From assembly GCF_022829725.1 (NCBI RefSeq), contig NZ_JAKSYG010000164.1, positions 1 to 64,000 of the forward strand: DNA of 64,000 nucleotides, given 5' to 3'. The notes beneath the pieces were generated by a model. The model was not told the origin of the DNA. It made no database searches and saw only the letters and a list, made by a program, of their open reading frames with translations. The translations under genes were made by a program, and so were the position numbers. Positions 1-8,582 of the stretch are shown one piece after another (within the stretch, counting starts at the first letter, position 1; each line of letters opens with the position of its first letter). The DNA is from Methylobacterium sp. E-005 (GTDB taxonomy: Bacteria > Pseudomonadota > Alphaproteobacteria > Rhizobiales > Beijerinckiaceae).

Positions 1-174
1 CTTGACCTGATCACCCTTCAAGCCGCCGTACTCGGACCGCCAGCGGTAGTATGTGACCTCGGTCACCTCGATTGACCGGATTGCTTCGGCAACCTTGCGA
101 CCCTGCGAGATCAAGACATCGACCTGCCGCAGCTTAGCAACAATCTCTTCAGCCGTATGCTTCTTCCGTCCCAT
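1..174 (-). CDS. IS3-family transposase OrfA, N-terminal part
   Basis: The minus-strand frame starts with ATG at 174 and reads MGRKKHTAEEIVAKLRQVDV, the familiar N-terminus of IS3 OrfA proteins. This is the HTH_Tnp_1 helix-turn-helix that binds the IS ends. Further on come the usual VTEVTYYRWRSEYGG residues. Only the first 58 codons are present before the window edge. OrfB, the DDE catalytic part, would lie to the left. The coding sequence looks intact as far as it can be seen. Confidence 0.85.
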   Translation of the reverse strand, partial: MGRKKHTAEEIVAKLRQVDVLISQGRKVAEAIRSIEVTEVTYYRWRSEYGGLKGDQVK

Positions 175-234
175 GACGACATCCTCCACATGGCTCAAAG
201 CCATACCTCAGGGAGGACCACTTTTCAGGGGGCA
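1..234 (-). mobile_element. IS3-family insertion sequence, one end (partial)
   Basis: The left edge of the window is inside an insertion sequence transcribed leftwards. It contains the start of an IS3-type OrfA. It ends near 234 in a typical IS3 (IS407-like) terminus, which on the minus strand reads TGCCCCCTGAAAAGTGG. Immediately after it the sequence continues in mid-gene in an ABC permease, so the element marks an insertion. The other end and any target duplication lie outside the window. The exact terminus is placed by eye. Confidence 0.75.
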
Positions 235-786
235 GGCCACGGCTACGTGGTGGCCCGCTCCCGCTCCGGGCTCTCCGGCCTGCTCGACCTCGTCAGCATG
301 GTGCCGTTCGCGGTCTCCGGCACGATCCTGGCGATCGGCCTGATCGTCGCCTTCAACAGCGGGCCGCTGGTGCTGACGGGCGGGTGGCTGATCCTCGTAG
401 TCGCCTACGTGGTGCGCAAGCTCCCGTTCGCGGTCCGCGCCTCGGCGGCCATCGTCCACCAGCTCGATCCGTCCCTCGAGGAGGCGTCGATCAATCTCGG
501 CGTGTCGCCGGCGAAGACCTTCGCCACGCTGACCGTACCGCTGATGGCCAGCGGCCTCATCGGCGGCTTCGTCCTCGTGTGGATAACCGCGGCATCCGAG
601 CTCAGCGCCACGATCGTGCTCTACACGAGCCGCTGGGCGACGACGACGGTGGTGATGTACCGGGCGATCGAGGGAACCGGCGCCGGCCTCGCGGCGGCGG
701 CGGCCGCGGTTCTGATCATCGTCACGGCGCTCCCGCTCCTCCTCGTCAACCGCCGTGCGCGCGGCCACACCGTCGGTGGCGTCTGA
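235..786 (+). pseudogene. ABC transporter permease (iron/spermidine type), 5'-truncated by IS
   Basis: The frame carries the C-terminal half (about 183 residues) of a binding-protein-dependent transport permease. It has several hydrophobic helices and the EAA loop (LEEASINLGVSPAKTF) that docks the ATPase. The sequence resembles the second half of Fe(III)-type permeases of the FbpB/SfuB/AfuB group. The upstream half is replaced by the IS end at about 234, so there is no native start. The open frame runs back into IS sequence, and any product would be a chimera. It is most likely a dead remnant. The substrate assignment to iron is only a family resemblance. Confidence 0.75.
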
Positions 787-853
787 CGGGACTCAAGGGC
801 TTCCAAAGGGCTACGCCCTTCGGTGGGTCGCCGGGGCGAAGCCTGGGCACGCG

Positions 854-988
854 TCAGATGTTCGCGACGCTGATCCGCGTCGCCCCGGCCTGTCGGCGCG
901 TCCGAGCGCGGCGCCATTCGAGGAGGAGGCGCAGGATGTCGGCGTGAAGCACCGGGTCGCGCAGGATCGTCGGATCTTGCGAGAGCAT
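854..988 (-). CDS. small hypothetical protein (44 aa)
   Basis: A 44-codon frame starts with ATG seven bases after the stop of the upstream MFS gene and could be translated by coupling. It reads MLSQDPTILRDPVLHADILR at the start and is helical and charged, with an Arg-rich second half. It has no recognised family and no strong ribosome site of its own. It may be a genuine short tail gene of the operon or a chance frame in GC-rich DNA. Confidence 0.3.
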   Translation of the reverse strand: MLSQDPTILRDPVLHADILRLLLEWRRARTRRQAGATRISVANI

Positions 989-995
989 CCCGCTT

Positions 996-2303
996 TCAGA
1001 CAGGAAGCTCCTTGTTCGCCGTCTCGGGAGCCAGCCAGATCGTCGGCAAGCCGATGAGATAGATCAGCGAGATGATCGCCAGGGCTTCCGGATACGACCC
1101 CGTCACGGCCACGAGGCTGCCGACGATCGTCGGCCCGAGAGCGCCGAGGATGCGCCCGAAGCTGAAGGCGAAGCCGGACCCGAAGGCCCGGCGGCGCGTG
1201 GGAAACAGCTCGGGCAGCCAGATCGTGTAGAGCGCGAACACCGCGTTGGTGAAGAAGCCGACGAGCGGCAGCAGCGCGATGAACAGCGTCACGCTGTCGA
1301 GCCAGACGGCGGCGCCGAGATAGGCTACGAGGTTGATGGTGAAGGCGCCGAGGAAGAAAGCCGTGGCCGTCCGGCGGCGGCTGCCGAACCATGTCGCGAT
1401 GAACGGCATCGCGAGGCAGCCGATCAGCGTGCCGATGTTGGTGATGATCCCACTGATCGCCGCCACCTTCTGGGCGGCGGCGGGCGTCGAGCCGGCGGCG
1501 ACGAGCTTGCTGATCACCAGGGTCGGCGCCCAGTAGGTCGAGGACCACAGGCCCAGGATGATGCAGGACATCATGAGCCCGGCCGCCCAGGTGGCGCGGC
1601 CCTGCGGCCCCATGAACATGGCGGCGAGGCCCGGCTGATCAGGGCCGGACTCGGTCCGAGCCTGCTGCGCCCGCGGCGGCTCCTGCACGGTGGCGCGGAT
1701 CGCCACCACGAGGAGGGCCGGCAGCACGCCCAGGAAGAACATGCCCCGCCAGCCGATCACCGGGGCGAGGAACGAGGCGGCCGCGCCCAGCAGCAGGCCG
1801 GTCGGCGTCGCGGTGTGGAGCCAGCCCGCGAGCCGCACGCGCTGATGCTCGCTCACCGATTCGTGCAGCAGCGGCGTTCCGGCAGCCCACTCGCCGCCGA
1901 CGCCGAACCCCGCGCAGAACCGGAACACCGCGAAGGAGGCGAGCCCGCCCGCGAGGCCGCAGAGCCCGGTGAACACCGAGTAGACGAGGATCGTCAGGCA
2001 CATCACCTTCACGCGCCCGATCCGGTCGGCGAGCCAGCCCCAGAACATCGAGCAGGCCCAGCCGAGCATGAAGATCGAGAAGAAATAGCCGCCGTAGAGC
2101 GCGATCGTGCCGCGGGCGGGCTCGATGCCGCCGGCCGCCAAGAGGTCCGACACCGCCGGGACCAGCACGAAGATGTAGATGGCCGAGTCGAAGCCATCGA
2201 GCATCCAGCCCGCCCAGGTGATCCAGAAGACCCGGGTGCTCGACGTCACCCGTGCGGCTGTGGGCGTGCGGTCCAAGACCGCGGCGAGGCTCACGCGGTC
2301 CAT
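996..2303 (-). CDS. MFS transporter, aromatic acid/metabolite:H+ symporter type
   Basis: This is a 435-residue major facilitator with about 12 membrane helices. The signature loop between helices 2 and 3 (GWLADRIGRVKVM) and the FGVGGEWAAG motif of helix 5 are of the metabolite:H+ symporter type, used for aromatic acids and dicarboxylates. The proline-rich mid loop lies near residues 205-225. It starts with ATG at 2303, about 70 bases downstream of the CoA-transferase stop, and is the last clear gene of the leftward operon. It probably imports the organic acid degraded by the neighbouring enzymes; the substrate cannot be read from sequence. Confidence 0.85.
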   Translation of the reverse strand: MDRVSLAAVLDRTPTAARVTSSTRVFWITWAGWMLDGFDSAIYIFVLVPAVSDLLAAGGIEPARGTIALYGGYFFSIFMLGWACSMFWGWLADRIGRVKVMCLTILVYSVFTGLCGLAGGLASFAVFRFCAGFGVGGEWAAGTPLLHESVSEHQRVRLAGWLHTATPTGLLLGAAASFLAPVIGWRGMFFLGVLPALLVVAIRATVQEPPRAQQARTESGPDQPGLAAMFMGPQGRATWAAGLMMSCIILGLWSSTYWAPTLVISKLVAAGSTPAAAQKVAAISGIITNIGTLIGCLAMPFIATWFGSRRRTATAFFLGAFTINLVAYLGAAVWLDSVTLFIALLPLVGFFTNAVFALYTIWLPELFPTRRRAFGSGFAFSFGRILGALGPTIVGSLVAVTGSYPEALAIISLIYLIGLPTIWLAPETANKELPV

Positions 2304-2373
2304 GGACGTCTCCGATCCGGCATGGTGTCCTCCCCTGATGGCCGCCCGGTCTCGGCGCCGGGCTGGCGGGTCG

Positions 2374-3546
2374 TCAGATCACGTGCTTCTCCCGCAGGTC
2401 CGCCACCGCCTGCGCGTCGAAGCCGAAGGCGTTCAGGATCGCGTCGCTCTGCGCGCCGAGATCGGGCGCCGCTGCCCGCACGTGCCCTTCCGAGCGGGAC
2501 ATCCGGATCGGCTGGGCGACCAGACCGATGGGCCCGAGGCGCGGGTGCTCCACCGTCTCGGACATACCGAGATGCTGCACCTGCGGGTCAGAGAAGACCT
2601 CATCCATCGTGTAGACGGGGCCGCAGGCGATCTCGGCGGCGTTCAGGGCCTCGACCCATTGGGCGGCGTTCCGGGTCCGCGTCACCGCGGCGATCGCCGC
2701 GGCGAGGTCGTGGCGGTTGCGGCTGCGGGCCGGCTGGTCGGCGAAGCGCGGGTCCTCGGCCCATTCGGGATGGCCCAGTACGCCGCACAGGCGCCGCCAC
2801 ATGGCCTCGCCGATCGGCGCGATGTTGACGTGCCCGTCGGCGGTCGGGAACGCGCCCATCGGGCTGGCGGTCGGATGGTGGTTGCCGATCTGCGGCGGGA
2901 CCTCGTGGTCCATGGTCCAGCGCGCCGCCTGGAAGTCGAGCAGCGCGATCTGCGCCTGCAGCAGCGAGGTCTGGATCCACTGCCCCTGGCCCGACTGCTC
3001 CCGCTCCAGGAGCGCCGTCAGGATGCCGAGGGCGCAGTACAGGCCGGCGCTCGAATCGGCCACCGCGATGCCGGCCCGCACCGGCCCCCCGCCGGCCTCG
3101 CCGGTGATCGACATCAGCCCGCCCATCCCCTGCGCGATCTGATCGAGGCCGGGGCGCATGCGGTAGGGGCCGTCCTGCCCGTAGCCGGAGATGCTAGCGT
3201 AGACGAGCCGGGGATTCTCGGCCGCCAGCGCCGCGTAGCCGATGCCCAGGCGGTCCTTCACGTCCGGCCTGAAGTTCTCGACGAGCACGTCGGCCGATCG
3301 CGCGAGCCGCTTCAGCACGGCGACGCCCTCGGGCTGCTTCAGGTCGAGGGTGAGGCTGCGCTTGTTCCGGTGCAGGTTCTGGAAATCCGAGCCGTCGCGG
3401 TTGCCGCCGATCCGGTCGCCCCCGGGGGGCTCGATCTTGATGACGTCGGCGCCCCAATCGGCGAGCTGGCGCACCGCCGTGGGGCCCGAGCGCACGCGGG
3501 TGAGATCCAGCACCGTGAAGCGGCTCAGCGCGGTGGCAGAAGGCAT
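2374..3546 (-). CDS. CaiB/BaiF (class III) CoA-transferase
   Basis: This 390-residue protein is a family III CoA-transferase, the group of formyl-CoA and carnitine CoA-transferases. It moves CoA between carboxylic acids. The N-terminal Rossmann segment (VLDLTRVRSGPTAVRQLADWG), the KIEPPGGD motif and the conserved Asp of RPGLDQIAQGMGG (about residue 135, the acyl-anhydride site) are visible. The frame is open further upstream, but ATG at 3546 follows GGGAGACG and gives the usual family start. It lies 43 bases after the crotonase-family gene, which suggests CoA activation and processing of one acid. The acyl substrate is unknown. Confidence 0.88.
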   Translation of the reverse strand: MPSATALSRFTVLDLTRVRSGPTAVRQLADWGADVIKIEPPGGDRIGGNRDGSDFQNLHRNKRSLTLDLKQPEGVAVLKRLARSADVLVENFRPDVKDRLGIGYAALAAENPRLVYASISGYGQDGPYRMRPGLDQIAQGMGGLMSITGEAGGGPVRAGIAVADSSAGLYCALGILTALLEREQSGQGQWIQTSLLQAQIALLDFQAARWTMDHEVPPQIGNHHPTASPMGAFPTADGHVNIAPIGEAMWRRLCGVLGHPEWAEDPRFADQPARSRNRHDLAAAIAAVTRTRNAAQWVEALNAAEIACGPVYTMDEVFSDPQVQHLGMSETVEHPRLGPIGLVAQPIRMSRSEGHVRAAAPDLGAQSDAILNAFGFDAQAVADLREKHVI

Positions 3547-3589
3547 GGGCGTCTCCCGGTTTCGCGTAACGTGGTAGGTCGGGCGCCGC

Positions 3590-4378
3590 TCAGCGGCCCT
3601 TGAAGTTCGGGGGCCGCTTCTCGCGGAAGGCGATCGGGCCCTCCCGGTAATCCTCGCTGGCGAAGCAGGCCTTGATCGCCCGGTCGATGGCGGCAAGCGC
3701 GTCCGGCCCGGGTTCGGTGGTGGCGGCGTCGATGGCGAGCTTGGCGGCCGCGATCGTCAGCGGCGCGTTGGCGGCGACGCGGGCGCCGTAGGCGCGGAGC
3801 TCCTCCTCCAGCGCCTCCCTGGGCACGACCCGGTTGATTAGCCCCATGCCGAGCGCCTCGGCGGTGTCGAACTGGCGCGCCGAGTAGAAGATGTCCTTGG
3901 CCCGCGAGGGGCCGACCACGTCGACGAGGCGGCGCATGCCGGCGTAGCGGTAGCCGAGCCCGAGCTTGGCCGCGGGAATGGCGAAGCGCGTGCCCTCGGC
4001 GGCGAAGCGCAGGTCGCAGGCCAGCGCCAGGGCGAGACCGCCGCCGATGCAGTAGCCGCGCACCATGGCGAGCGTCGGCTTGGGGCAGGTCTGGATGATC
4101 GCGGTCGCCGCATCGGCGGCGGCGTTGTAGGCCATCTGGGCCTCGCCGGAGCCGCGCTTCGTCTCGAACTCGGAGATGTCGGCGCCGGACACGAACGCCT
4201 TCTCGCCCGCGCCCTTCAGCGCGACGATGCGGATCTCCGGATCCTCCGCGAGGCCGGCGACCGCTTCGGGCACGCCGCCCCACATCTCGAACGTCATGGC
4301 GTTGTGCTTGGCGACGTTGCTGAAGATCAGCCAGCCGATCGGCCCGTCCCGCTGCACGATGAGTTGAGGGTCTGCCAT
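3590..4378 (-). CDS. enoyl-CoA hydratase/isomerase (crotonase) family protein
   Basis: This 262-residue crotonase-fold protein has the two oxyanion-hole loops, SGADISEF and RGYCIGGGLALALACDLR. By comparison with mitochondrial hydratase, both acid/base glutamates appear to be alanine (GGGLA instead of GGGCE, and IPAAKLG instead of QPEILLG). The usual syn-hydration is therefore doubtful, and a decarboxylase, isomerase or thioesterase role is possible. The first 52 bases overlap the end of the upstream MFS gene in another frame, implying coupling. With the CoA-transferase next to it, it probably handles the same CoA thioester. Confidence 0.85.
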   Translation of the reverse strand: MADPQLIVQRDGPIGWLIFSNVAKHNAMTFEMWGGVPEAVAGLAEDPEIRIVALKGAGEKAFVSGADISEFETKRGSGEAQMAYNAAADAATAIIQTCPKPTLAMVRGYCIGGGLALALACDLRFAAEGTRFAIPAAKLGLGYRYAGMRRLVDVVGPSRAKDIFYSARQFDTAEALGMGLINRVVPREALEEELRAYGARVAANAPLTIAAAKLAIDAATTEPGPDALAAIDRAIKACFASEDYREGPIAFREKRPPNFKGR

Positions 4379-5790
4379 GGAATCAGTCCTCGGTCGGTTT
4401 GGCTGTGATCGTCATGGATCGGGAACCGGTCGCGCGCGTCGTCCCCGCCGGTAAGGCTTCCCGCGACCCGCTCCGGGTCGAGGCTCGCCGTGCCGCCCTC
4501 CTTGAGGAACAGCGTCGTGACGAACGTGCAGGCGATGCAGGCGCTCACGTAGTAGAAAAACAGGCTCTCGTGGCCGAGATGCTTGAACCACAGGCCGACA
4601 TACTCGGCGCTCCCGCCGAACAGGGATGTCGCCAAGGTATAGGGCAGGCCGACGCCCAGCACCCGCACGCTAGTCGGGAACAGCTCCGCCTTCACCACCG
4701 AGTTCACCGAGGTGTAGCCGGATACGATGACGAGCGCGATCATCAGGAGGATCAGCGCCGACCACGCGTCGTGGACGCGCGTCATCGCGGTCATCAGCGG
4801 CACGGTGCCCAGCGTCCCGAGCAGGCCGAGGGCGAGCAGCAGGGGCTTGCGCCCGATCCGGTCCGACAGCGCCCCGAGCAGCGGCTGCAGCAGGGCGAAC
4901 ACGAACAACGTGGCGCAGGAGACCAGCGTCGTCTGGTCCCGCGTCAGCCCCGCCGAGTTCGACAGGAAGCGGTGCATGTAGACCGTGTAGGTGAAGAACG
5001 CGACCGTGCCGCCGACCGTCATGCCGGCGACCAGCACCAGCGCGCGCGGATCAGCCAGGAGGCGCAGGGTCGGACGCTCCGCGGTGCCGCGCCGCTTGAG
5101 CGCCTTGAACTGGTCCGTCTCGTCGATGTTCCGGCGCAGGGCGTAGCCGATCACCGCGCAGGCCGCCCCGATGGCGAAGGGGATGCGCCAGCCCCAGCCG
5201 GCGATCTGGTCGGTGCTGAGCAGGATCCGCATCACCACCAGCAGGAAAGTCGCGAGCAATTGGCCGGAGATCAGCGTCACGTAGTTGAAGCTGCTGAAGA
5301 AACCCCGGCGGCGCGGATCCGCGATCTCCGTCAGGTAGACGGAACTCGCCCCGTACTCGCCGCCGAGCGACAGGCCCTGGAGCATGCGGGCCAGGAGCAG
5401 CAAAGCTGGCGCCAGGATCCCGGCCTGCGCGTAGGTTGGGCAGATCGCGATCATCAAGGACCCCGCGCACATCAGGGTCACGCACAGGCTCAGCGCCGCG
5501 CGCCGCCCGTGCCGGTCGGCGTAGATGCCGAAGATCCAGCTTCCGAGGGGCCGCAGCAGAAAGCCCAGGGCGAAGATCCCGGCGGCATTGAGGAGCTGCA
5601 CGTTTGGCGAGTCGCCGGGGAAGAACTGCGGCGCGAAGTAGAGCGAGAACGCCGTGTAGATGTGAAGGTCGAACCACTCGATCAGGTTGCCAACCGACCC
5701 GCCGAGGATCGAGGCGATGCGGCGGTGGAGGGCGGGGCGCGCTTCCCCGAGGGCGGTGTCGGTGGCGAGCATCGCGGGGCGCTCCATCAT
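4327..5790 (-). CDS. MFS transporter, ProP/ShiA-like metabolite:H+ symporter
   Basis: This 487-residue carrier opens with the typical GGSVGNLIEWFDLHIY helix of the metabolite:H+ symporter family. It also has the YADRHGRR loop, QGLSLGGEYG in helix 5 and LSDRIGRKPLL in the second half. The ATG at 5790 overlaps the TGA of the preceding MFS gene (ATGA), so the two carriers are co-translated. The C-terminus extends about 60 residues beyond the last helix and its coding sequence runs over the crotonase start, giving an unusual 52-base overlap. The likely substrates are dicarboxylates, shikimate-like or betaine-like acids. Confidence 0.85.
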   Translation of the reverse strand: MMERPAMLATDTALGEARPALHRRIASILGGSVGNLIEWFDLHIYTAFSLYFAPQFFPGDSPNVQLLNAAGIFALGFLLRPLGSWIFGIYADRHGRRAALSLCVTLMCAGSLMIAICPTYAQAGILAPALLLLARMLQGLSLGGEYGASSVYLTEIADPRRRGFFSSFNYVTLISGQLLATFLLVVMRILLSTDQIAGWGWRIPFAIGAACAVIGYALRRNIDETDQFKALKRRGTAERPTLRLLADPRALVLVAGMTVGGTVAFFTYTVYMHRFLSNSAGLTRDQTTLVSCATLFVFALLQPLLGALSDRIGRKPLLLALGLLGTLGTVPLMTAMTRVHDAWSALILLMIALVIVSGYTSVNSVVKAELFPTSVRVLGVGLPYTLATSLFGGSAEYVGLWFKHLGHESLFFYYVSACIACTFVTTLFLKEGGTASLDPERVAGSLTGGDDARDRFPIHDDHSQTDRGLIPWQTLNSSCSGTGRSAG

Positions 5791-7127
5791 CGTGCCGCGG
5801 CCGCGGCGACGCGGCGCTCGAAGGCGGGGGCTAGCAGGGCCTGCACGCCGCCCAGGAAGGCGACTCCGGCCAGGAACAAGAGGCCGTAGGTGAAGTGCCC
5901 CGTCGCGTCCTTGATCCAGCCGACGAGGTAGGGGGGCAGGAAGCCCGACAGGTTGCCGAGCGCCGTCACCATGGCGATCGAGCCCGCCGCCGCCGGGCCG
6001 GGAAAGCTCTCCGTGTAGAGGGCGAGCGACGGGCCTTTCAGCCCGTAGATCCCGATCATCACCACGCAGATCGCGGCGAACTGCGCGAGCGGCTGGGCGA
6101 GCCAGACCGAGGCCGTGAGGCCGGCGGCGACCAGGAAGGTCATGGCGGCGGTCGGCACGATCCGGTCCGCGTGCCGGTCCGACCACCAGCCGCCCAGCAC
6201 CATGGCCAGCGTGCCGAACGCGTAGGGGATCGCGGTCACGAAACCGGTCTGGGCGTTGGTCAGGCCGGCGGCCTTGATGATCTGCGGCAGCCACAGGCTC
6301 AGGCCGTAGCTCGCCGTCGTGACGTTGAAGAACAGGAGCGCGTAGAACAGCACCCGCGGATCGCGGATCGTCGCCCAGACGTTCCGCGCGGCGTGCGCCC
6401 GGACCGGCTCGGCGGCCAGCGTCCGGCGCAGCCAGTCCCGCTGCTCGCGGCTTAACCATTCGGCCTTGTCGGGCGTGTCGGTCAGGACGAACAGCAGCAC
6501 GCCGAGGACGACGGCCGGCAGCCCCTCGAGGATGTACATCCACTGCCAGCCGGACAGGCCGAGCCACCCGTCGAGGCCGAGCAGCAGCCCGGAGATCGGC
6601 GCGCCGACGAGGCTCGACACCGCCATGCCGACCAGCATGATGCCGATGCAGCGGGCACGGTAGGCCTTCGGGTACCAGAGCGAGGCGAACAGGAGCAGGC
6701 CGGGGAAGAACCCGGCCTCCGCGACGCCGAGCAGGAACCGGGCGATGCAGAACGAGACCGGCCCGGTCACGAGCGCCATCCCGGCCGAGATGAAGCCCCA
6801 GGTGATCATGATGCGGGACAGCCAGATCCGGGCGCCGACCCGGCCCATCATCACATTGCTCGGATACTCGAACAGGAAGTAGCCGAGGAAGAAGATCCCG
6901 GCGCCCCAGCCGTAGGCGGTGGCCGAGAGGCCGAGTTCCCGGTTGGCCGTCAAAGCCGCGAAGCCGACATTCACCCGGTCGATGAACGAGACCATGTAGG
7001 CGATGACGAGGATCGGCATGAACCGCCGGTTGATCAGACGGATCGTGTCGCGCTTCAGGTCCGTCACCCCGTCCGACCGCGGGCCGTCCTGTACGGCGAG
7101 GCCGGCGGGGATTGCCCGGGTGTCCAT
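5787..7127 (-). CDS. MFS transporter, anion:cation symporter (tartrate/phthalate/glucarate type)
   Basis: This 446-residue carrier is of the anion:cation symporter family. Visible are FIDRVNVGFAAL in helix 1, GYFLFEYPSNVMMGRVGAR after helix 2, GVAEAGFFPG in helix 4 and the WYPKAYRAR loop. Members take up organic anions such as tartrate, phthalate, galactarate or 4-hydroxyphenylacetate. ATG at 7127 follows GGGAGGAGAGCG and was chosen over upstream in-frame codons for that ribosome site. The gene heads the two-carrier pair and lies 70 bases downstream of the MmgE/PrpD gene. Confidence 0.88.
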   Translation of the reverse strand: MDTRAIPAGLAVQDGPRSDGVTDLKRDTIRLINRRFMPILVIAYMVSFIDRVNVGFAALTANRELGLSATAYGWGAGIFFLGYFLFEYPSNVMMGRVGARIWLSRIMITWGFISAGMALVTGPVSFCIARFLLGVAEAGFFPGLLLFASLWYPKAYRARCIGIMLVGMAVSSLVGAPISGLLLGLDGWLGLSGWQWMYILEGLPAVVLGVLLFVLTDTPDKAEWLSREQRDWLRRTLAAEPVRAHAARNVWATIRDPRVLFYALLFFNVTTASYGLSLWLPQIIKAAGLTNAQTGFVTAIPYAFGTLAMVLGGWWSDRHADRIVPTAAMTFLVAAGLTASVWLAQPLAQFAAICVVMIGIYGLKGPSLALYTESFPGPAAAGSIAMVTALGNLSGFLPPYLVGWIKDATGHFTYGLLFLAGVAFLGGVQALLAPAFERRVAAAAAR

Positions 7128-7197
7128 GCGCTCTCCTCCCTGGAGGCCGCCGGCCGGTCTCGCGGCTCTGGCGGAGGTGTTCGGTCGGCCCGAACCG

Positions 7198-8577
7198 CTA
7201 TTCCGGACCTGGCGGTCCAAGCCCGAGCCGCGCCACCACGCCGGCCGAAGCCGTGTCGAGGGTGCGCAGCGTCGCGAGGAGATCGCGCGCCGCAGCGTCC
7301 CCCACGGCGGGGCTCGCGAGTTCGCGGAACTTGTCGGCCAGCTCGTCGTCGGTGAGCGGCGCGTCGGGGTCGCCCTTGCGGGTCGGCTGACGCTGCGTGA
7401 GCTGGCGGCCATCCGCCAGGGTGATGGTCACTACGGCCGAGCGCCGGGCCGGGAACGCGGCCTCGCATTCCGGATCGACCACCATGGTGACGCGGCGCAT
7501 CAGCGCTTGGACCCGCGGATCGGCGAGGCGCTCCGGCGAGACCGCGTCGAGCCGCACGCTGCCGTGGACCAGGGCGCTCGCCACCGTGAAGGGCGTCGAG
7601 AACCGCCCCTCGAAGGGAGTGGCGACCGCGCGCCGGTCGGTGACGTCGAGGGCCGTCCGGTAGGTGCCAATGGTGACGGCCTCGATGGCGTCGAGGTCGA
7701 GATCCGGCCGCAGAGCCAGGGCGGCGTCGATCGCCGCGAAGGCGTGGCCGCAGCAGCCGTGGTTCTTGAACGTCATGGCGCAGATGTTGTAGCGGCGCCC
7801 GAGGTCATCGACGGCGTGTGCCCACGCGGCGCCCCGGCTCATCGCGGCCCCAAAGCCGGCCTCGCCCTCCAGCACGTCGAGGGCGCCGGTGACGCCGCGG
7901 CTGGCCGCCAGGGCGGCGAGCGCCCCGGCCTCCGCGGCGTGCCCGGCATGGAGCGGCTTCGACATGGCGTCGGAGCGGAAGGCCTGCTGGAGCCCGGCCG
8001 CCATCGTGGCGGCGGTGGCCAGCGCGTGGGCGAAGCGCGTGGCATCGAGGCCGAGCAGGGCGGCCGTCGCGGCGGCGGCCCCGAAGGTCCCGATCGTGCC
8101 GGTCGTGTGCCAGTAGCGGTAATGCGAGGGCTGCACCGCGACGCCGATGCGCGTCGAGACCTCGTAGCCGATCACGATGGCGCGCAACAAAGCCACGCCG
8201 TCGGCGCCGCATGTCTGCGCGGCGGCCAGCGCCGCGCCGATGACCGGGCAGCCCGGATGGTAGATCGCATCGCGGAAGATGTCGTCGAACTCGATGATGT
8301 GCGAGGCGGTGGCGTTGATCAGCGCCGCCGTGCGCAAGGGGGCCCGGCGCCCGGTGCCGTACACCACGGCGCCGCCGGTCACCCCGAACTCGTCCGCGAG
8401 CGCCGCGGCCAGCAGGGTCGCGGGCGGGAGCTGCGCGCCCGGCAGGAGCGCGGCGAACCAGTCGATCAGGGCGCGCTTGGCGTGGTGCCGTACGTCCGCC
8501 GGCAGCGATCGCTCGCCCTCGGTGGCCGCGTAGTCCGCCAGCGCCTCGATCACCGTGCCGGGGTGAGCCGCGGTCAC
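7198..8577 (-). CDS. MmgE/PrpD family protein (cytosolic)
   Basis: This protein of about 459 residues belongs to the MmgE/PrpD fold (2-methylcitrate dehydratase, cis-aconitate decarboxylase, iminodisuccinate epimerase). The N-terminal helical segment (RALIDWFAALLPGAQ), the HIIEFDDIFRDAIYHPG loop that carries active-site residues and the FKNHGCCGHAF segment are typical. No signal peptide is present. GTG at 8577, five bases after the aldolase stop, fits coupling; the frame is open further upstream inside the aldolase gene. Known reactions are dehydration or isomerisation of tri- and dicarboxylates. It is a distant paralog of the two Tat-exported copies at 13893 and 15435. Confidence 0.85.
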   Translation of the reverse strand: MTAAHPGTVIEALADYAATEGERSLPADVRHHAKRALIDWFAALLPGAQLPPATLLAAALADEFGVTGGAVVYGTGRRAPLRTAALINATASHIIEFDDIFRDAIYHPGCPVIGAALAAAQTCGADGVALLRAIVIGYEVSTRIGVAVQPSHYRYWHTTGTIGTFGAAAATAALLGLDATRFAHALATAATMAAGLQQAFRSDAMSKPLHAGHAAEAGALAALAASRGVTGALDVLEGEAGFGAAMSRGAAWAHAVDDLGRRYNICAMTFKNHGCCGHAFAAIDAALALRPDLDLDAIEAVTIGTYRTALDVTDRRAVATPFEGRFSTPFTVASALVHGSVRLDAVSPERLADPRVQALMRRVTMVVDPECEAAFPARRSAVVTITLADGRQLTQRQPTRKGDPDAPLTDDELADKFRELASPAVGDAAARDLLATLRTLDTASAGVVARLGLGPPGPE

Positions 8578-8582
8578 GGCGA

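Noticed and set aside
806..820. Short hairpin AAGGGC-TAC-GCCCTT after the permease fragment
   Set aside because: The stem is only six base pairs with a three-base loop and no T-run; too weak to call a terminator.
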